Position numbers and translations under genes: made by a program. The notes beneath the pieces were generated by a model. It had not been told where the DNA came from. It was given only the letters and a program-made list of their open reading frames with translations, and ran no database searches. From assembly GCF_024139115.2 (NCBI RefSeq), contig NC_085140.1:103924988-103988987 (forward strand): a DNA stretch of 64,000 bases. The letters run 5' to 3'. The DNA is from Armigeres subalbatus (Eukaryota > Arthropoda > Insecta > Diptera > Culicidae). This document shows positions 57,407 through 64,000 of the stretch, in pieces (positions within the stretch are counted from its first letter, which is position 1; every line of letters starts with the position of its first letter).

Positions 57407-58735
57407 GGCGGTACCCCGTTTGGCATAATGCCATATGGCATAATGCCGTTTTGCATAACGCCGTTTGGCATAATGGCCATTTGACATAATATGTATGCGG
57501 TGTCAAATTGAAGGCCATTTGGCATAAGGGCCGTTTGGCATAACGACCATTTGGCATAATTTGTATGCGGTGTCAAATTGAGGGCCGTTTGGCATAAAGG
57601 CCATTTGGCATAATTTATATACGGTTCCAAATTAATTGCCGTTTGCAACAATTCATATGCAATAAAGAAGGGTAAATTACAGAAAAAGTGAATAAAAGTT
57701 TTGCTATCAAGGCTTTCAAGAAATGGTCAGTTCAAAAATTCCATTGAAATAAACAAAGAACTGCTCGCGTTTCAAAGAAGAGTAAATTATAGGAAATGAA
57801 AATGATAGGAGTTAAAGTGAATAATCTTCAGCGGGATATACAGTGAACCCTTCAAGAGACGATGTTCTATGACTCGATATCGAGTCATGGAAGCAAGTTA
57901 TGCCATATTATAAAATATGTTATGGATTTCTGCGATGGTCCCTTGAAAAACCCTAGCAGCACATGTTTCACATAGATTACTGCAATTCATCTGTGACCAG
58001 ATTTGGTCACAAACAAGTTGCTGCAACCATTTTTGCTTGACTTATGTTGCTCGGGAAGCTTTTTAAGGATTTTATATTCCACTTCTCGATATTTCCCTGA
58101 GCCGATGGTCATTTTATTGTCGACTCATGGAGGTTTGACTGTATCAACAATTTTATGGTGTACCGTTTCGTGATGCACGTGTTTGCCTGTTATAAGGCAA
58201 AATGTGTTATTTTGCCTTCTATAACTGCTCGCATTTTCCCGGTTAAGGCCAAATGTGTTATTTTGCCTTCTTTAAATACTCGAATTTGCTCGGGTATTGG
58301 CAGCAAAACGATTCACTGCAAAATAATTCTAACTGCGGAATGATACAAAACGCAGAATGGAATACTGCACAATGGTAATGATCGCGATGTGGTACATCAA
58401 GAAATGGATTACCGCGGAATGTTGTACCGCAAATTATCGAATAATCTTTAGAGCTTTAAAGTCTACTTAGCATCATCGGAGCAATTCACCTCCGATGATG
58501 GTAAGTAGATTCCTGGGCAATTAATTTGGAACAGTATGTAAATTATGCCAAATGGCTATTATGCCAAACGGCCCTCAATTTGACACCGCATACAAATTAT
58601 GCCAAACGGCCCTTATGCCAAATGACCATTATGCCAAACGGCCTTCAATTTGACACCGCATACAAATTATGCCAAACGGCCATTATGCCAAATGACCATT
58701 ATGCCAAACGGCGTTATGCCAAACGGGGTACCGCC
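57407..58735. mobile_element. 1.3 kb element with tandem-repeat TIRs and 9-bp duplication
   Basis: The ends GGCGGTACCCCGTTTGGCAT and complement are flanked by an exact TAGGGAACT duplication (57398-57406, 58736-58744). Each TIR (57407-57650 and 58525-58735) is made of CCGTTTGGCATAATGGCC-like units repeated about every 16-20 bp, with longer 55-bp periods including ATTTGTATGCGGTGTCAAATT. A 9-bp duplication with long repetitive TIRs fits Mutator-like elements. The interior has two AAGGC(A/C)AAATGTGTTATTTT copies near 58195 and 58243 and no transposase. Confidence 0.9.
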
Positions 58736-58744
58736 TAGGGAACT

Positions 58745-58890
58745 TACGGTGAACGTCTCGTTATCATATATGATGAAATTTCTGTTTAATAAATGGATTT
58801 GTTAATTGTTGTGAGTGATAGGATGGACGTGGACCTTCCGATAGAATTTGCTGTCAAGTTTGGGGAGTTTTATCAGAAGTGCCATTTTTT
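58745..58890 (-). pseudogene. Env-like glycoprotein fragment, upstream part
   Basis: The minus-strand reading continues the env-like protein of 57170-57406 across the insertion, since the 9-bp duplication restores the frame. It runs back to about 58890 with one in-frame stop near 58797. Phrases such as LPKLDSKFYRKVHVHPITHN fit an env ectodomain. Further upstream similarity is lost. Description only; not functional. Confidence 0.45.
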
Positions 58891-58964
58891 TTGGTTGGTG
58901 ACGATGGATGCAGATTAGACTGGCCCAGTAAACAAACGGTTGTCGAATTCTACGGGGCACCCCC

Positions 58965-59850
58965 CAGGGTAAGAAAATCAATCTCTGAAAATTTCAGCTC
59001 AATCTCTTGTTGCATAAGCTGGAGCATTTGATTTGAAGTTTGTATGGCGGTTTCAGCCAAAATGCATAGGAACATACACCTCCGTCACTTATGTTCAGGA
59101 AATTGGGTTGGGTATGCCCGATTGAGCTCAGAATTGCAACAAAGGCAGTTGATATGTTGAAGATCAATTCCACAGAACATTATACGATGATTAAATGACT
59201 TTTTATAAAGTTTCGGATGATTTATTAGGAGTTGGGCTGTGCACTTTGGAATTCATCGATTGTCATGAAAAACATACGCATGCCATCAAAGATGCCTGTG
59301 ATGCATGGTTTCGCGCGCGCTCAAACATATGCAGAGGAACACGCGTCACACCACATATCTCGCTTAACTTTTCAAAAGGTCCTAAGTAACATTTTTTTCA
59401 TGGATTAATTTGAATAGCGCAATCAACAGAACAACATGAAAGCTATTGATTGCAGTATTCAAACTAATTCATGAAAAAAATGTTACTTAGGTCCTTTTGA
59501 AAAGTTAAGCGAGATATCTAAGCCACCTTTGATAACATGTGCACGTTTTTCATGACAATCATTGAGTGCACAGCCCAATTCCTAATAAATCATCCGAAAC
59601 TTCATAAAAAGTCATTTAATCATCGTATAATGTTCTGTGGAATTGATCTTCAACATATCAACTGCCTTTGTTGCAATTCTGAGCTCAATCGGGCATACCG
59701 AACCAATTTCCTGAACATAAGAGTGACGGAGGTGTATTTTCCTATGCATTTTGGCTAAAACCACTATACAAACTTCAAATCAAATGCGCCAGCTTATACA
59801 ACAAGCGATTGAGCTGAAATTTTCAGAGATTGATTTTCTTATCCAAAGGC
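58965..59850. mobile_element. Large foldback element with arms of about 320 bp
   Basis: The arm at 58965-59290 (TAAGAAAATCAATCTCTGAA...) is mirrored by 59530-59850 (...TTCAGAGATTGATTTTCTTA). Shared landmarks include ACATACACCTCCGTCACT, GCAACAAAGGCAGTTGATAT and AAATCATCCGAAAC or complements. The loop contains another hairpin MITE. No coding capacity. Confidence 0.85.
59357..59519. mobile_element. Hairpin MITE in the foldback loop
   Basis: TATCTCGCTTAACTTTTCAA...AGGTCCTAAGTAACATTTTT and its complement are near-perfect arms of about 65 bp. A partial copy is at 17111-17221. Confidence 0.88.
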
Positions 59851-60987
59851 ACAATCACACTCTAATGTAGATGCATACAATGATGGCCTTCCCTGTTGTG
59901 GACACGAAAATCTTTTCCCTAATTATATTTCGCTTTATTAAATATACTTGAGCGGATTAGGTATGTATTAGGAATCAGGTATTGTACCGCTTATCATTTT
60001 AGCCGCCAGGGGGAACTTGGCCGGTACCCACTGCACTTGTTTTCCCTTCCCACAAACAATTACCATCATTTGTGATATTTCAACGGAAGATTCTGAAAAG
60101 GTAGACAATCAATGCAGTTAGATTGCCAGGTAATATGTGCACATTTAGCACAGGTGTTGCATCACAATCGTGTATATACTGGAGTATATGCACTATGTAT
60201 AAGATGCAATTGACCGGAAGATTAGATAAGCATTTCTCCCCAACAATGTTGAGTTAGTTTCTGTATAGAAATAAATCTGATGGTTCTAAATGAACTCCTA
60301 GACTTGATTAATTTAATCTCGCACAGAAAAAAAGTGTAATGAATGTTATTAGTTTAAAATTGTCAGTTTCCCAAAAGAAAATAATTACCTGTCAATAACT
60401 TAACATTTTAAAAATTTTAAAATAGATAGACTCTAATGAATGATTATGACAATGAATGTTTCGAATTTTTAAACAATTTTTTAATATGATGAAGCTGATC
60501 TAAGGATCTGACTCTTTTAAATGAGCTGAACGGATTTGATCCGCTCACTGCAATGAGCTGTTTTACCCACCTCTACATGAAACCTGTATTATTCGGCATT
60601 TAAGTTCGACTTCTGGTAGAAGACATTACCACTGATATTTTGATGTATGCTCCATATGGCTATCAATAAACTTGTGTGGATAACAAGCAATAACCAATAA
60701 CAATTAGCACAACAATGCAAAATCTAATATGTAATTTTTTATTTACTCATCAATGGTGGTTGTCGGTTCAACCTACACAAGTTGTATTAGCGACATTTCG
60801 ACACTAAATTTAAAAAAATAATCCACTTAAATATTTCAAACTAAGAAATACGCATGAATATGAACGTTGAATTAGAACTATTGAACTGAATCAATATTTG
60901 TTGAGGTTATGAAAATGAAAACGATTGAAACGTGAAATTATCAACTGGTCAGAATGCTGATCTACAACTACGTGTGTATCATCCATC
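59851..60987. other. Intergenic AT-rich DNA, 3' flank of the minus-strand gene
   Basis: No gene or repeat boundary was recognised. The right end should contain the 3' UTR of the gene at 60988-62583. Confidence 0.4.
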
Positions 60988-62583
60988 TTAACTAAAGCGC
61001 ATGTTCATGCTCAGATCCGTGGTGACCGGCTTCACCTTATCGTCCTCTATACCTGAGCCATCCATACTGACCACTCCGTTCGCTCGATAGAGCAAAGACT
61101 TGCCCTGCAAGGCATGAATCTCCTTCTGCACCTTCATATCATACTTCGGACCGAAGTTTTGCTGAACAGTGGAGATGTGATTGAGCAGGGTCTGGGCAGC
61201 AAACGGCATCAATTCTACGGGATTCATCCGAGAGACGCTTTCCGGTGTCATCATTGGGACCATCGACGCCGAAGATGGCTGCTGGTTGCACATCGCATTG
61301 CGGATCGCACTTGCAAACATCTCCCGGTTCTGATTGTCCGCAACCCGACCGATCTGGTTCAACATATCTGCGAAAGTGACCAGCTGCGGCTGACTCATTT
61401 GATTCGGCGTATTGTAGAAACCGCCCGGCATCAAGGATCCGGCAGCCGCTTGTGATTGCATGGTTGATGGCGGTGTGATAAATGAGCGCAGATCTGTGAT
61501 CTGGTTCTTATCCATTTGTGTGCCATTGCGCACTTCGAAGCGATCCACGTTCGGGTTGAAGCTCGGTGCCATATTAGGATTCTTTCCATATTGATTACGG
61601 TTGCTAAAAAAAAGTAATCATTGTTATAAACTAAGTAGAATAAAATAGAGAAACGTAGGTTATCAAAAGTCGAAAATACATTTTTGAAAAAGCACTCGCT
61701 TCTAAATATTTTCCTGTTTGAATTCTTAAAAAACGCCCGCATTGTTAATTACCACCGCACATTTAGTCTACTCACTTGTTCCATTGATTCCTGTTCTGAT
61801 GACCTTGGTTCCGGTTGTAATAGTTCTTATTCCGATTGCGATTGTTATTCCATTGGCGGCCACCGTTGTTATTCTGAAGCCGATGATTCATACGATTTCT
61901 GGCATCGTCATTCTGAAATTTTGCATTCTCGCCCAGCGAGGCAATCAGCCTATCTGTGTTTCGATCGAAAATGGCCTTTACCGACACCAGCGGCGGTACT
62001 CCTGTCGGCTTCTTCGAAACCTGATTCTCCCGCCGCAGGCGCCACTGCTGTGACGGCATGTGCCTGATACCACGTTTCATTTCCTCTGTAACGAATTTTC
62101 GACACCTGTGATCGTTGTCCACCTGGATGGATACGTTGGTCGGACGCTTCTCACCAAGCTCATCGGTCTTTTCCATAATCTTTTCTTTAGAATCCGTAAC
62201 ACGAACCAACGGCGGCATATCATCTTCCACGGTTTCCAACTGCTCTATGTCCATTCCATTGCGATCCTCATAGATCAAATCGTCGTTGTCATCATCATCT
62301 ACGTCCGACCGCATTGGCCGCTTAAAGTAATTCGCCTCGGGTGCCGCGACGGATTTCGTCCGCAAACTAGAGACGATTTCTTTTTTAGCGATGTAATCAT
62401 CTTAAAAGTTGAAAAAAAAACAAACTCTTAGGTAATTGTGCTTCCAACAGGATGCTAGAGCCTCGGCGGAAGCTTATTTTGATTTCATAATAACATGCAG
62501 GGTATCCGTTTTCTAGACCTTTACTGCGAAAAATTTTACTTACCCAATGAAATGTTCAGCGCTTGTGTTAATTTTGAAGCCAT
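60988..62583 (-). CDS. Uncharacterised Asn/Arg-rich protein, possible mRNA-export adaptor
   Basis: Three exons join in frame: 62544-62583 (ATG, donor GTAAGT), 61776-62400 (acceptor TTTTAAG, donor GTGAGT) and 60988-61603 (acceptor TTTTTTTTAG, stop TAA), giving 426 residues. The start NISLDDYIAKKE resembles the short UAP56-binding motif (SLDDIIK-like) of export adaptors such as UIF and ALY. An acidic segment (VDDDDNDDLIYED) follows, then RRENQVSKKPTGVPPLVSVK, then a low-complexity Asn/Arg/Gln tract around residues 195-235 likely to bind RNA, and a C-terminal half ending SMNMRFS. No folded domain is recognised. Function is inferred from one short motif and composition only; the gene structure is well supported. 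Confidence 0.8.
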
Positions 62584-63290
62584 TGTTTAATATTTTATTG
62601 TTTGAGCGTTTTGAAACAATATTATCACTTTTTACAACAGGAAAATTATAACGAAAAATATCTATACGAAAACGTGCGCTCGCCCAGAGACGATGTTATT
62701 ATATAGAGACACGCAAAGGGAATAAAAGCAATTCTGGCTTCACGGCCAGCAGACAAAAATATCCTGTGTGATTGGCAACATAAAAATTTGTGAGAACTTG
62801 AAGTGACTCTCAGTATGAGCAGTCATTTCGTTTGCTCCAATCACCGTTCAGCACCATTGCCATATAATGCAACGACAAATATGATGAAATGCAATAATAA
62901 ACTTTGTAGAAGAACTCCAAAAACAGCTTAATTTACTTAACTCTTACAACTTTTTCATATTTTCTATATTGTTGATTACAATACTTATCTTGCATTTAGC
63001 ACCGATTGGTAATGTTTGTTTACTTTGCTCGTTTGGAACCGCGTTTGACGGTTCGTTTGGTACTTTCGGCTTCACTCTGCGCGGGTCTCTATCTATAAAC
63101 AACGTCTCTGCGCTCGCCCAACACAAAATGGTCACATCACGTTTGTGATTCTGCTTGCGAAAATCAGCAGCGAAAATCAAAAGAAAAAAAAACCTTCGTT
63201 CGTTAAGTTTTTTTAACGGGCGGGTCACACCAGCTAGGGTGACCAGATCTTTTTTAAAAATATCGGTATCTCATCTGAATTAAAATCAGT
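62584..63290. other. Upstream region of the minus-strand gene, with an inverted repeat
   Basis: The promoter of the gene at 60988-62583 should lie in the first few hundred bases. An inverted pair CAGAGACGATGTTATTATAT...AGAGAC (62685-62718) and GTCTCTATCTATAAACAACG...TCTCTG (63080-63113) brackets about 360 bp. Both copies adjoin GCGCTCGCCCA. It may be a MITE or divergent promoter elements. Confidence 0.4.
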
Positions 63291-64000
63291 AAATAACTGG
63301 GTTTTTACGAGGAAGACGCCGTTAAAATTTGACAGTTTGATGGTTATTTTCCCATCGTGGGTAAAATTTTACCCCGAAGCCGACCCATTTGAGTTTTGAC
63401 AGATTGATTGTTATTTGGCGCCAATTTTCTAACAAGCAAAGTTTAACTATCGAACTCTCAAGTCTAACCGCATGCTCCATAGCAGGGTTATTTTTAACGA
63501 CGGAGAAATAACCATGCGGAACTGTCAAATTTTAACTAAAAGTTAAACGAATCTGTGGAATGGTTCACAGCCTTAATAAATATCGTTTGGCGCGGCCGTA
63601 TTGTCGGATTTTCTGGATATGATACACTGCGCGGCGTTTGTAATGTTCCCAAATGGATACTTGCACAAAACTTCACGCGGCGAATGACTGTCGAAAGGTA
63701 TTGCGAGAAAAGAGAAAAATTCTAATTTTGCAGAGCAAAGAAGAAGAAGCAGACTGAGTGTCGGAAACTTCAAAATGGCATGCACTGTCTCGTGCACTGT
63801 ACGGAAAGTTTTGATATTTCTTGATATCAAGAATATTCGAGAAATCTAAAATGTTTCTAAATCACATAAATATATGACAAAATGCCTTCAAAGTATCATA
63901 AAACTTGTTTAAAAAATATAGCGGCATGTAACACTCGTTTGAAGTTGCATATTCCCGTTGATTTTAATAATCAACATTCACACCGAAAAAATAAACCAAA
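63291..64000. other. No recognised feature to the window end
   Basis: AT-rich sequence with facing TTTTGACAGATTGA / AACTGTCAAATTTT motifs. No supported gene. Confidence 0.35.

Noticed and set aside
57410..58735. CRISPR-like array (short repeats with spacers)
   Set aside because: The repeats are unequal, run in opposite directions at the two ends and lie in a TIR element with a 9-bp duplication in a eukaryotic genome.

Overview
The window looks like mosquito nuclear DNA, most likely Aedes (Ae. aegypti or Ae. albopictus). The reasons are Feilai-type tRNA-related SINEs, Jockey/Juan-like and RTE-like non-LTR elements, many TTAA, TA and 8-9 bp target-site MITEs, and long fields of degenerate GGAATTTCC-type minisatellite. 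It also holds intron-containing insect genes. The species is inferred; no marker decides it. Unique genes occupy only a few percent of the 64 kb.

Host genes: (1) 11.95-12.31 kb, + strand: the last two coding exons of the RYamide neuropeptide precursor, with two amidated RYamide peptides; the signal-peptide exon was not found. (2) 29.66-30.33 kb, - strand: the 3' two exons of an Nse1 (SMC5/6 complex) gene, ending in a C4HC3 RING-like domain. (3) 51.07-53.35 kb, + strand: a complete gene for the alpha subunit of the nascent polypeptide-associated complex, with a 5'UTR intron. (4) 60.99-62.58 kb, - strand: a complete three-exon gene for a 426-residue Asn/Arg-rich protein of unknown function; its N-terminus resembles a UAP56-binding motif. 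The splice sites of all four were worked out by hand and keep frame.

Repeats by region. 0-9 kb: degenerate minisatellite, two hairpin MITEs, a duplicated repeat and two TTAA MITEs. 9.3-11.6 kb: a truncated Tc1/mariner-type transposase and a 1.68 kb near-palindrome with TA duplication. 13.3-14.0 kb: a TIR element with internal 168-bp repeats and a (CA)n tract. 16-26 kb: two copies of a TA-flanked GGGTATCC element. The second copy is interrupted by a Feilai SINE (itself carrying a small MITE), a tRNA-bearing retroposon and a 1.8 kb insert. 30-38 kb: nested inverted-repeat elements and an RTE reverse-transcriptase fragment hit twice by hAT-like elements with perfect 8-bp duplications. 40.2-44.3 kb: a 4.1 kb DNA transposon with long TIRs and a decayed transposase of a rarely described type. 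44.9-48.2 kb: a Jockey/Juan-like element that keeps its 5' end and has lost its 3' end. 53.9-57.1 kb: a gag-like zinc-knuckle gene split by an RTE element. 57.2-58.9 kb: a retroelement env-like fragment split by a 1.3 kb element with tandem-repeat TIRs and a perfect 9-bp duplication. 59-59.9 kb: a large foldback containing another hairpin.

The window is therefore a stratified record of transposition in which target-site duplications can be read for at least eight insertions, giving relative ages. The most unusual items are the 40-44 kb transposon, the 1.68 kb palindrome, the tRNA-containing retroposon, the 9-bp-duplication tandem-TIR element and the recurring histone-type stem-loop motifs.
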